5,380 nt of DNA, taken from the NCBI GenBank assembly GCA_002498285.1, contig DAGU01000085.1, positions 61,677-67,056 on the forward strand. Direction: 5' to 3'. Every line of letters begins with the position of its first letter. Position 1 is the first letter of the stretch. Positions 1-5,083 of the stretch are shown here, in pieces. The DNA is from Methanomassiliicoccus sp. UBA386. Lineage in GTDB: Archaea; Thermoplasmatota; Thermoplasmata; Methanomassiliicoccales; Methanomassiliicoccaceae. The notes beneath the pieces were generated by a model. That model saw only the letters and a list, made by a program, of their open reading frames with translations, was not told the origin of the DNA and made no database searches. Position numbers and translations under genes: made by a program.

Positions 1-717
1 GGGGTGGCCCGCATGTCCGACCCTGCCATGATCGAGCAGATCATCGACGCGGTCAGCATACCGGTGATGGCCAAGTGCCGCATCGGCCACATCGTCGAGG
101 CGCAGGTCCTGCAGTCCCTCGGCGTGGACATGATCGACGAGTCGGAGGTCCTTACGCCGGCCGATCCGTTCTACCACGTGATCAAGAAGGACTTCACCGT
201 TCCCTTCGTGTGCGGCGCCAGGAACCTGGGCGAGGCGCTCCGGCGCATCGACGAGGGCGCGGCCATGGTCCGCACCAAGGGCGAGGCGGGCACCGGCGAC
301 GTCATCGAGGCGGTCCGCCACCAGAGGACCATCATGGCCAAGGTCCGCGAGCTGAAGGGCAAGGATGAGGCCGAGCTCATGGCCATTGCCCGGGAGATCG
401 AGGCGCCGTTCTACCTGGTCGAGGAGGTGGCCCGCATACAGAGGATCCCTGTGGTCAACTACGCCGCGGGGGGCATCGCCACTCCGGCCGACGCCGCCCT
501 CATGATGCAGCTCGGATCCGACGGCGTGTTCGTCGGCTCGGGCATCTTTAAATCGGCCGATCCCGGACCTCGGGCCAAGGCCATCGTGGAGGCGGTCGCC
601 CACTTCGACGACCCGAAGGTCATCGCCGAGGTATCGAAGGGACTGGGGGCCGCCATGAGGGGCATCGATGCGGCTTCCATCGCTCCCGAGGAGCGCCTGC
701 AGGGCCGAGGCTGGTAA
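1..717 (+). CDS. pdxS: PdxS, pyridoxal 5'-phosphate synthase synthase subunit (5' partial)
   Basis: PdxS builds pyridoxal 5'-phosphate (vitamin B6) from ribose 5-phosphate, glyceraldehyde 3-phosphate and ammonia; the ammonia is supplied by the glutaminase PdxT. It is a cytosolic (beta/alpha)8 barrel that assembles into dodecamers. The reading frame is open from base 1, so the gene is cut by the window edge and the GTG at base 4 is an internal valine. The fragment has 238 residues, beginning in the conserved GGVARM segment. Lys25, in VMAKCRIGH, matches the sugar-binding lysine (Lys81 in Bacillus subtilis), and Lys93, in RTKGEAGTG, matches the second catalytic lysine (Lys149). Their 68-residue spacing is identical, which implies about 56 missing residues and a full length near 294. 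The phosphate-binding GGIATPADAAL and VFVGSGIF stretches are intact, as is the usual C-terminal tail. No pdxT is in view. Identification is near certain. Confidence 0.97.
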   Translation, partial: GVARMSDPAMIEQIIDAVSIPVMAKCRIGHIVEAQVLQSLGVDMIDESEVLTPADPFYHVIKKDFTVPFVCGARNLGEALRRIDEGAAMVRTKGEAGTGDVIEAVRHQRTIMAKVRELKGKDEAELMAIAREIEAPFYLVEEVARIQRIPVVNYAAGGIATPADAALMMQLGSDGVFVGSGIFKSADPGPRAKAIVEAVAHFDDPKVIAEVSKGLGAAMRGIDAASIAPEERLQGRGW

Positions 718-724
718 GTTCCTT

Positions 725-773
725 CCTGAGGGAGCGGCGGACGGCCGGGGCCTCGGGCCGTCCGCGCCTCAGG
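725..773. terminator. Nested hairpin between convergent genes, probable bidirectional terminator or mRNA 3' end
   Basis: A perfect 10-base inverted repeat, GCGGACGGCC (737-746) with GGCCGTCCGC (756-765), has a 9-base loop. It sits inside a second perfect repeat, CCTGAGG (725-731) with CCTCAGG (767-773). It fills almost the whole 69-base gap between the stop of pdxS and the stop of the opposing gene, the place for a shared transcription end. There is no long T-run on either strand, so it may protect or define mRNA 3' ends rather than be a classical archaeal oligo-U terminator. Confidence 0.6.
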
Positions 774-786
774 CGGCCTTGCTCCC

Positions 787-1098
787 CTAGGCGCGCACCA
801 GCGCTTTCTGCGTCCGCATCTCGCGGACCTGATGGTTGCGTATCTCCACCTTTCCTATCACAAGGTCTCCAAGGAGCTCGACGGCCTTTGGGACCACATC
901 CCTCTGGCTGTTCAGCATAGACCGCTCGGAGTCCCACATGGTGATGAAGGTGACCCTGTCGGGGTCGTCTGTTGGCAGGAGCGTCAACATGCCTTCGAAG
1001 CCCTCGGCTGGCTGCTTGCCGAAGTCGTCGATGATCTCGATCGCTTCCTCCTTCCGCCCTGGCCTTATCCTTACGGTCAACAATCGAGCGTAGCTCAA
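787..1098 (-). CDS. Small ABM (dimeric alpha/beta barrel) family protein
   Basis: A 103-residue protein with the shape of the antibiotic biosynthesis monooxygenase (ABM) superfamily. An N-terminal beta strand (YARLLTVRIRPG, residues 3-14) is followed by a helix (KEEAIEIIDDF, 16-26). A GFEGMLTLL strand comes next, then RVTFITMWDSERSM (48-61), the usual strand plus the W-[DE]-S-x-E signature, a helix, and a final strand VIGKVEIRN (80-88). Such proteins usually dimerise. Known members include monooxygenases, haem-degrading enzymes and many proteins of unknown role, so no substrate can be named. The start is chosen at TTG 1098 because GGTGAT lies 3 bases before it and the product then begins MSYARLL, as family members do. 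The in-frame ATG at 1122 would add eight unconserved residues containing the ribosome-binding site. It is convergent with pdxS and 115 bases downstream of nep1 on the same strand. Confidence 0.75.
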   Translation of the reverse strand: MSYARLLTVRIRPGRKEEAIEIIDDFGKQPAEGFEGMLTLLPTDDPDRVTFITMWDSERSMLNSQRDVVPKAVELLGDLVIGKVEIRNHQVREMRTQKALVRA

Positions 1099-1101
1099 CC
1101 T

Positions 1102-1107
1102 ATCACC
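1102..1107 (-). promoter_or_regulatory. Ribosome-binding site GGTGAT deciding a TTG start
   Basis: On the minus strand GGTGAT is complementary to the ATCACC near the 3' end of archaeal 16S rRNA. It ends 3 bases before TTG 1098-1096. Because GGTGAT is the 3' part of the full complement AGGAGGTGAT, a 3-base gap places the start at the normal distance. This supports TTG over the upstream in-frame ATG. Confidence 0.6.
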
Positions 1108-1128
1108 GCAATGACCTGGCATCCCTTA

Positions 1129-1140
1129 GTATCTAGATTT
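1129..1140 (-). promoter_or_regulatory. Candidate proximal TATA box for the ABM-fold gene
   Basis: The minus strand reads AAAATCTAGATA here, AT-rich in a GC-rich setting. About 26 bases downstream is roughly 1108-1110, which would give a leader of about 10 bases just long enough to include the GGTGAT at 1107-1102. The match to the archaeal box is moderate, and the more distal CTATAAAA is an alternative. Confidence 0.4.
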
Positions 1141-1185
1141 TGCGAAACCGGTTCGATGCCCCGGCGGGGGCCTTCGCCAGGCGAC

Positions 1186-1193
1186 TTTTATAG
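1186..1193 (-). promoter_or_regulatory. Candidate distal TATA box (CTATAAAA) between nep1 and the ABM-fold gene
   Basis: The minus strand reads CTATAAAA, close to a classic TATA element. It lies 20 bases beyond the nep1 stop and before the next same-strand gene. A start about 26 bases downstream (near 1164) would give a leader of about 65 bases. The plus-strand reading, TTTTATAG, would also pass as a box, but no plus-strand gene follows. Confidence 0.4.
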
Positions 1194-1201
1194 AACGGGC
1201 A

Positions 1202-1225
1202 CGGCCGACGATCCTAGCGCGGCCG
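1202..1225. repeat. CGGCCG pair flanking the nep1 stop codon
   Basis: The self-complementary hexamer CGGCCG occurs at 1202-1207 and 1220-1225, so the two copies can pair as a 6-base stem with a 12-base loop. The loop contains the nep1 TAG (1216-1214). It may be a weak 3'-end hairpin of the purP-nep1 transcript. No T-run follows, and in GC-rich DNA this could be chance. Confidence 0.3.
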
Positions 1226-1828
1226 ATGGATCTTGGACGCCGCGCACAACACCTCGGACACCACCGCCGGCACGGTCAGAAGCTCCTTGCCAAGCGATAT
1301 GGCGACGTCGGCCAGCTCGTACACTGGCCCGCGGTAGTCGCCGCATGGGAACGCCCCCACCACCACCGCAAGGTCCTCATGCTCGCTCATGACGCCGGCC
1401 AGCTGAACGTCCTCGCCGTCCGGGCTCATGGCGACGACCGGAACGTCCAGTCGGTCAAGCAGGGAGCGCAACGTCATTCCTATAGCCTTATACCCATCAA
1501 CATCGCGCCCGTCGAGCAGACGGCCCATGAGCATGAGGAACTCCACCTGGTTGGGCGGCACCCGGGCCGACGCCTCGACCTCGATGACCATGTCGTCCCT
1601 GGTATGAACATAGGTGCGCAGCATTCCCGCCCGGTTGAGGCGCGAGCCCTGGCACAGGGACAGCGCCTGATGCACGATGTCGGGCCTTCCGCGGCGCCGG
1701 CCGTCGGGAAGGGCGTCCGCCAGCTCACGGTGGAAATAAGCGTCCAGGACCGGGATGTCCGTGCCGGCGCGCGCTGGCACCGGAACGAGCTCCAGCTCCG
1801 CCTCGGCAAGGATCAGGTGCAGCATCAC
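1214..1828 (-). CDS. nep1: Nep1/Emg1, 16S rRNA pseudouridine N1-methyltransferase
   Basis: Nep1 is the SPOUT-class methyltransferase that puts an N1-methyl group on a conserved pseudouridine of small-subunit rRNA, using S-adenosylmethionine. It is also a 40S/30S assembly factor and works as a dimer. The protein has 204 residues, normal for archaeal Nep1. Visible family signatures are LILAEAELELVP (5-16) and RPDIVHQALSLCQGSRLNRAG (48-68, counterpart of the PDIvHqsL...DSpLNraG block). They continue with YVHTRDDMVIEV (73-84), ARVPPN (88-93) and the cofactor-knot loop GAFPCGD (158-164). In that loop Cys162 stands where archaeal homologues I know usually have His. The start is either GTG 1828, overlapping the purP stop as GTGA, or ATG 1825, overlapping as TGATG; no separate ribosome-binding site is seen. 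Translation therefore probably depends on termination of purP. Confidence 0.9.
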   Translation of the reverse strand: MMLHLILAEAELELVPVPARAGTDIPVLDAYFHRELADALPDGRRRGRPDIVHQALSLCQGSRLNRAGMLRTYVHTRDDMVIEVEASARVPPNQVEFLMLMGRLLDGRDVDGYKAIGMTLRSLLDRLDVPVVAMSPDGEDVQLAGVMSEHEDLAVVVGAFPCGDYRGPVYELADVAISLGKELLTVPAVVSEVLCAASKIHRPR

Positions 1829-2898
1829 GACAGGACCCGGTCCAGCTTGCCCGCCCTGGCCGCATCCTTGATCTCCCGGGCGATGCGCTGCCCCGTGCTC
1901 ATGCCTGGCTCCACCAGGTCATAGTAGGGGGAGCCGCTGACGAAGGGGTTCGTTCCCGCCACGATGCGGCAGGAGATCTCGAACACCTTGAAGTCCAGCT
2001 TGTCGGTGACGATGCTCTCCAGGCAGAACGGGCCGATGAGGCCGCCGAACAGCTCGTAGCTCTTCAGGATGACGTTCTCGCCCATCTCCAGCACCTTGCT
2101 GAGCAGCGACTCACGGATGACCACTGGTATGTTCCCGGTGACCACCAGGGAGGGGAACATGCCGTGCTTCTTCAGCTCCTCCGTCGCCCCGAGCTTGTAC
2201 AGCTCGTCGATGTTGGACTCGTCCCTGCGGTCCATGGACATGAGCTCCAGCGAGCCTTCCCCCACGCGATATCCCTGGGTGCGGAGGGGCGAATAGAAGT
2301 AATGCAGATAATAGCGCGTCCCCAGGATGTACTCCTGGATAGTGTACGACTCCTGGCTTAGGTCGATGCCCATCTTGAACTCCATATAGTCCTTGGCGAT
2401 GAAGAAGCCCCTGCCGCCCTTGGCGCCGTTGTACTTGACCAGGACCGGTTCCTTGATGTCCTTGGCGTCCGGAATGCGCCGGGGCATATGTATGCCAGCG
2501 GACTCCAGCCACTGGCGCTGGGTGTCGCGGTCCTCCTCCCACTTCAGCACCGCCCGGTTGCCGAAGGTGGGGACCTCCATCCTCTCGAACCTGTCCGTGC
2601 CCATGTATTCCACGAAGGAGCCATGGGGCACGATGATGACGTTGCGCTCCCTCAGCTCCTCGGCGCGGTCCACGAATTCGTCGTAGGAGTCGAAGTGCAG
2701 GAACTCGTCCGGCTTGGCCAGAGGGAAGGCGTCGTAGAACTTCACCTTCTGGTTGACATGGATGCCAAGGGTCTTGAACCCCTCCTTCTTGGCTCCATTG
2801 AATATCTGCAGTGAGGAATGAGAACAGAGGGTCGCTATGGTAAGGTCTTCGGGATCGTAGTCCTTGAGGATCTCTTCGATCCTTCTCTTTGGAACCAT
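1825..2898 (-). CDS. purP: PurP, FAICAR synthetase (formate-dependent)
   Basis: PurP is the archaeal ATP-grasp ligase that turns AICAR, formate and ATP into FAICAR, the penultimate step of IMP synthesis. It replaces the folate-dependent transformylase activity of bacterial PurH. The product has 357 residues; the Methanocaldococcus jannaschii enzyme has about 361. The N-terminal segment carries IATLCSHSSLQIFNGAKKEG (21-40), PHGSF (91-95) and FGNRAVLKWE (112-121). The ATP-grasp core follows: glycine-rich VKYNGAKGGRGFFIA (154-168), QEY (188-190), HYFYSP (199-204), MDRRDESNID (222-231), TGNIPVVIRESLL (254-266), GPFCLES (289-295), FEISCRIVAGTN (306-317) and STGQRIAREI (334-343). All blocks that I associate with PurP are present. 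Some archaea carry divergent PurP paralogues, but this one looks canonical. ATG 2898 lies about 26 bases after a TATA-like box, suggesting a leaderless mRNA. It is followed without a gap by nep1. Confidence 0.95.
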   Translation of the reverse strand: MVPKRRIEEILKDYDPEDLTIATLCSHSSLQIFNGAKKEGFKTLGIHVNQKVKFYDAFPLAKPDEFLHFDSYDEFVDRAEELRERNVIIVPHGSFVEYMGTDRFERMEVPTFGNRAVLKWEEDRDTQRQWLESAGIHMPRRIPDAKDIKEPVLVKYNGAKGGRGFFIAKDYMEFKMGIDLSQESYTIQEYILGTRYYLHYFYSPLRTQGYRVGEGSLELMSMDRRDESNIDELYKLGATEELKKHGMFPSLVVTGNIPVVIRESLLSKVLEMGENVILKSYELFGGLIGPFCLESIVTDKLDFKVFEISCRIVAGTNPFVSGSPYYDLVEPGMSTGQRIAREIKDAARAGKLDRVLS

Positions 2899-2920
2899 AA
2901 CATATGATTTTGAAACTCTC

Positions 2921-2930
2921 TCATAAATCT
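2921..2930 (-). promoter_or_regulatory. TATA-like promoter of the purP-nep1 unit, leaderless type
   Basis: The minus strand reads AGATTTATGA, preceded by purine-rich GCAGAA that could act as a TFB-recognition element. Its centre is about 26 bases from ATG 2898, the spacing expected if transcription starts at or next to the start codon. No ribosome-binding site lies before that ATG, which agrees with a leaderless transcript. The box sits in the 39-base gap after the upstream membrane-protein gene, so purP-nep1 can be expressed independently of it. Confidence 0.6.
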
Positions 2931-2937
2931 TTCTGCC

Positions 2938-3462
2938 TTACGGTGTCGGGATAGGCTCGGTGAGCTGTATTCCAAACTGATAGGCCGCCCAGTAAACTAT
3001 CGCCGCCCGAGTGATGCCGGCCAGGAAGTTGGTCAGGGCGAAGTGCTGCAGGTTCATGACCCCCTTCTGGTTGAAAACCGCGAAGATGTAGATGGGCACG
3101 GTGTCCACCATAAGGGGTATGCTGAGAATGAGATAAAGTCCGAAGTAGCGGGTCTTGGCCACGAACCGCTGCATCAGATTGGTGAACCCTCGGACTATCC
3201 TCCATTTGGAGGTGATGCGGTCAAGGGGGCTCTCCAGCTTATCGCCTAGCTTGAACACCAGCGACGCGCCCGCCGCCTTGCCGAGCCCCAGTACGAGCGC
3301 CTTGAGGGCCAGAGGCGTGGTCGGGCTCAGGAACAGGCCGGCCTCCACCGGTATCGGCAGTATGATGGTGGCGGCGAGCGTGTAAATGAAGAAGACTATG
3401 CTGTAGAGGATGGGATCGTGAGATATGTTGATCAGGAAATCCATCAACCCCGACAGCACCAT
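2938..3462 (-). CDS. Small multi-pass membrane protein, probably DedA/VTT-like
   Basis: A 174-residue integral membrane protein. Hydrophobic stretches fall at residues 18-36 (ending in ILPIPVEAG), 52-70 (weaker, possibly re-entrant), 106-130 and 141-163. The early LPIPVEAGLFLSP segment, a Gly-rich helix with LGLGKAAGASLVFKLGD (58-74), and the late NFLAGITRAAIVYWAAY resemble the VTT (SNARE-associated/DedA) fold. Members act in membrane homeostasis and lipid transport. The full DedA signature is not clear, so another small transporter-like family is possible. The start is set at ATG 3462 because AGGAG precedes it by 5 bases; an in-frame TTG at 3498 would add twelve polar residues that include this site. 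The gene ends 39 bases before purP on the same strand and is divergent from the 3636 gene. A functional tie to purP is not evident. Confidence 0.65.
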   Translation of the reverse strand: MVLSGLMDFLINISHDPILYSIVFFIYTLAATIILPIPVEAGLFLSPTTPLALKALVLGLGKAAGASLVFKLGDKLESPLDRITSKWRIVRGFTNLMQRFVAKTRYFGLYLILSIPLMVDTVPIYIFAVFNQKGVMNLQHFALTNFLAGITRAAIVYWAAYQFGIQLTEPIPTP

Positions 3463-3467
3463 GGTGA

Positions 3468-3472
3468 CTCCT
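3468..3472 (-). promoter_or_regulatory. Ribosome-binding site AGGAG deciding the membrane-protein start
   Basis: The minus strand reads AGGAG, then TCACC, then ATG 3462-3460. A 5-base gap is in the usual range. This selects the ATG over the upstream in-frame TTG at 3498-3496. Confidence 0.65.
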
Positions 3473-3488
3473 GATTTAGCAGTAGGTT

Positions 3489-3497
3489 GATAAAACA
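3489..3497 (-). promoter_or_regulatory. Candidate TATA box for the membrane-protein gene
   Basis: The minus strand reads TGTTTTATC, the only T/A-rich box close upstream of ATG 3462. Its centre is about 30 bases from the ATG, so transcription would begin near 3466-3470, with almost no leader and possibly cutting into the AGGAG site. Either the start point lies slightly further upstream or the true box is elsewhere; confidence is limited. Confidence 0.35.
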
Positions 3498-3592
3498 AGC
3501 GGTCCGATTCAGCATGAGAACCCCGCTGCTCCTGCGCCGGCAGGGGGCGGCGAGCGGCATGCGATCGGTATCCAGAATTTTTTGCGGTGAGG

Positions 3593-3604
3593 AATATTTT
3601 TAAG
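3593..3604 (+). promoter_or_regulatory. TATA box of the 204-residue orphan gene
   Basis: AATATTTTTAAG is the strongest A/T block in the divergent intergenic region. A start about 25-27 bases downstream (near 3625) would give a leader of about 10 bases, beginning around AGGGA (3626-3630), which lies 5 bases before ATG 3636 and could be a weak ribosome-binding site. A second T-rich run (TTTTTT, around 3580) lies further upstream. Confidence 0.55.
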
Positions 3605-3635
3605 TGGGATAGCTGATTAACCCCCAGGGATTCAT

Positions 3636-4250
3636 ATGGCGCCGAAGGGAAATGCAGACAAGGGCGATTGGTTCGCCGACCTGGACGCCGAGCTGGAGGA
3701 AAAGACCCAGAACATCGTAAAGGATGTAGAGGAGCTCAACGCCCAGCGCGGAAAGGTCAACCGGACGCTTATAGAGGACTTTGCCAGGATACAGGCCAGG
3801 TTCGGAAAGATCGATGTTCATCTAACCATGGAGCCGACCAGGAGCGTGTTCTCCGAGCCGACCTCCATTCCCGAGAAGTACGCTATGAGAGAGGACTTCG
3901 ACTACGCCGGGGTCAAGAACATTCAGCTGGTCGACCGCACCCAAGAGCAGGGCCGCATGGGCGACTCCCTGAAGGCGTGGTACTATAACGACGAGCTTAC
4001 GATGCGCCTCCGCATGGTGTTCGAGTACTGCGAGGGCGAGCACTACTACAAGTATGCCGGCTGGAAGAGGATGTTCGGCCAGTTCGTCATCTACGATATG
4101 CCCCTGGGCGAGGTGGACATGGACGAGCTGCACGAGGCCCTCGGAGAGGTCGTGAAGGCGTGGTACGAGAGCCACCTCCGCCGGAACCGTGAGCTGCTGA
4201 TCTCCGCCCTCAAGGAAAGGTTCGAGAAGGGCGAGACCTTCACCGAGTGA
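3636..4250 (+). CDS. Unrecognised 204-residue acidic protein with N-terminal coiled coil
   Basis: I do not recognise a family. The codon pattern is like that of its neighbours, and the gene has its own promoter, start and 3' hairpin, so it is very likely real. Residues 15-57 are strongly helical, with heptad-like spacing of Leu, Ile and Val (around LDAELEEKTQNIVKDVEEL), suggesting a coiled coil or helical hairpin. A loop with MEPTRSVFSEPTSIPEKY (65-82) follows. The middle, 109-156, is rich in aromatics (WYY at 115-117, YY at 137-138, Y140, W143, F147, F150, Y153) and looks like a folded alpha/beta core. The C-terminus (161-199) is again helical and charged, with LRRNRELLISALKERF. There is no signal peptide, membrane segment, metal-binding Cys/His set or nucleotide-binding motif. 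It is divergent from the membrane protein and convergent with the Fe-S protein, so context gives no function. A lineage-specific cytosolic or complex-bound protein is the safest reading. Confidence 0.85.
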   Translation: MAPKGNADKGDWFADLDAELEEKTQNIVKDVEELNAQRGKVNRTLIEDFARIQARFGKIDVHLTMEPTRSVFSEPTSIPEKYAMREDFDYAGVKNIQLVDRTQEQGRMGDSLKAWYYNDELTMRLRMVFEYCEGEHYYKYAGWKRMFGQFVIYDMPLGEVDMDELHEALGEVVKAWYESHLRRNRELLISALKERFEKGETFTE

Positions 4251-4254
4251 GGAG

Positions 4255-4270
4255 GACCGCTTTTCCGGTC
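4255..4270 (+). terminator. Hairpin with T-rich loop just after the orphan gene
   Basis: GACCG (4255-4259) and CGGTC (4266-4270) form a perfect 5-base stem with loop CTTTTC, starting 5 bases after TGA 4250. Part of it can instead pair with 4299-4306: GGTCAGGC (4267-4274) is the exact complement of GCCTGACC. A 3'-end role is likely; a true oligo-U tail is missing. Confidence 0.45.
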
Positions 4271-4324
4271 AGGCGTCCGCGCCTTAACGGCAACGGAGGC
4301 CTGACCTCCCCCGACCATTGCCCT

Positions 4325-4345
4325 CGGGACGCGCCTAACGTCCCG
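4325..4345 (-). terminator. Hairpin spanning the stop codon of the Fe-S protein gene
   Basis: CGGGACG (4325-4331) and CGTCCCG (4339-4345) form a perfect 7-base stem with a 7-base loop. The minus-strand stop TAG (4337-4335) lies inside the loop. Its place at the gene end suggests a 3'-end or mRNA-stability structure, but it overlaps coding sequence and has no U-run after it. Confidence 0.4.
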
Positions 4346-5069
4346 GGAAGGAATGGAGGCAATTGACGATGCAGCGCCCGCAGGCCTTCTCCGGCTTCGA
4401 GCCGTCCCCGATGAGCGCCGCCTCGTACCGGCCACACTTGGCCCAGTCCATGATCTCATCCCTGCTTGACGGATGCTCCGGGAAGGAGGAGCGCTTCAGC
4501 GAACGGGTGGGGCAGCGATCTATGCAGGCGGTGCAGTCTCCGCATTGATTCACGGGAATTTTGCCCGGCCCCGCCACCGGCATATCGGTCAGCACCGTTC
4601 CCAACCTCACCCGGGGGCCGAACCTCTCGGTGATGAGAAGCCCGTTCCTTCCGATCCATCCCAGCCCGGCGCGGAGCGCCACGGCCTTGTGGGATATCGG
4701 ACCTAGTAGTTCCTCGGGAACGACCCTCTGCGCCGGATCGACCGTCCGGGCCTGGAATCCGGCTTCCTGCAGCAGGGCGGCGATGGATGCGGAGGCCTGC
4801 TTCAGGCACTTGTTGTTCTGCTTATAGGCCTCCCTGAGACGGATGCTGGGGGACCCCTCGGCGCTCCTGACGGCGTCCTCAGGCATCTCCACCGCGAGGG
4901 ATATCGCGCTTCGGAAGCCGAGCGTTGAAGGGTCGCCCACGGGCAAGCCCTTCAGGGAGCCGAGGTCGGCAAAGCCGACCAGCGCCACGCCCGCATCGGC
5001 GGCCGCCCCTTCTATGGCGGTGCGCAGTTCAACGGTGAGGCCCGTGCTCGCATCGATAACATTGGTCAT
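4335..5069 (-). CDS. QueG-like protein with double [4Fe-4S] domain
   Basis: A 244-residue soluble iron-sulfur protein related to the epoxyqueuosine reductase (QueG) group. The central block HKAVALRAGLGWIGRNGLLI (127-146), followed by GPRVRLGTVLTD (151-162), is the hallmark shared with QueG and its homologues. The C-terminal ferredoxin-like part has Cys176, 179, 182 and 186 (CxxCxxCxxxCP) and Cys212, 230, 233 and 237, enough for two [4Fe-4S] clusters. QueG itself is longer and carries a cobalamin for the last step of queuosine synthesis. Archaea make archaeosine instead, so the substrate here is unknown; a redox or corrinoid-linked role is possible but unproven. ATG 5069 is chosen because similarity starts right after it. 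The frame stays open to 5336, but that part overlaps the DUF5320-like gene in another frame. There is no clear ribosome-binding site. It lies 89 bases downstream of the DUF5320-like gene on the same strand. Confidence 0.8.
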   Translation of the reverse strand: MTNVIDASTGLTVELRTAIEGAAADAGVALVGFADLGSLKGLPVGDPSTLGFRSAISLAVEMPEDAVRSAEGSPSIRLREAYKQNNKCLKQASASIAALLQEAGFQARTVDPAQRVVPEELLGPISHKAVALRAGLGWIGRNGLLITERFGPRVRLGTVLTDMPVAGPGKIPVNQCGDCTACIDRCPTRSLKRSSFPEHPSSRDEIMDWAKCGRYEAALIGDGSKPEKACGRCIVNCLHSFPGR

Positions 5070-5079
5070 TGAACAATGA
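5066..5079. promoter_or_regulatory. Palindrome over the start codon of the Fe-S protein gene
   Basis: TCATTG-AA-CAATGA is a perfect inverted repeat with 6-base arms and a 2-base centre; one arm contains the ATG (5069-5067). It lies 4 bases from a second palindrome (5084-5101). Candidate half of a repressor-binding region at or just after the transcription start; no regulator can be named. Confidence 0.4.
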
Positions 5080-5083
5080 ACAC

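Noticed and set aside
4..6. GTG as the start of pdxS
   Set aside because: The frame is open from base 1 and encodes the conserved internal GGVARM segment; about 56 N-terminal residues are off the window.
1150..1160. GGTTCGATGCC resembling a tRNA T-arm (B box)
   Set aside because: The flanking bases do not form a proper T-stem, and no acceptor, D or anticodon arm can be built around it; it is not a tRNA or a convincing tRNA-derived attachment site.
832..1392. Plus-strand 186-codon open frame
   Set aside because: It is antisense to the ABM-fold gene and the end of nep1, runs through their intergenic region, has Pro/Arg/Thr-rich composition and shows no motif.
1226..1924. Plus-strand 232-codon open frame
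   Set aside because: It is antisense to nep1 and purP, which carry strong family signatures; a GC-rich shadow frame.
2111..2542. Minus-strand 143-codon open frame inside purP
   Set aside because: Frame-shifted shadow of purP with His/Gly/Arg-rich composition and no start signal.
3463..3498. TTG start at 3498 for the membrane protein
   Set aside because: It adds twelve polar residues that cover the AGGAG site placed correctly for ATG 3462.
3531..3544. Small hairpin CCTGC-GCCG-GCAGG in the divergent intergenic region
   Set aside because: The stem is only five bases in very GC-rich DNA and lies upstream of both promoters; no riboswitch or small RNA signal accompanies it.
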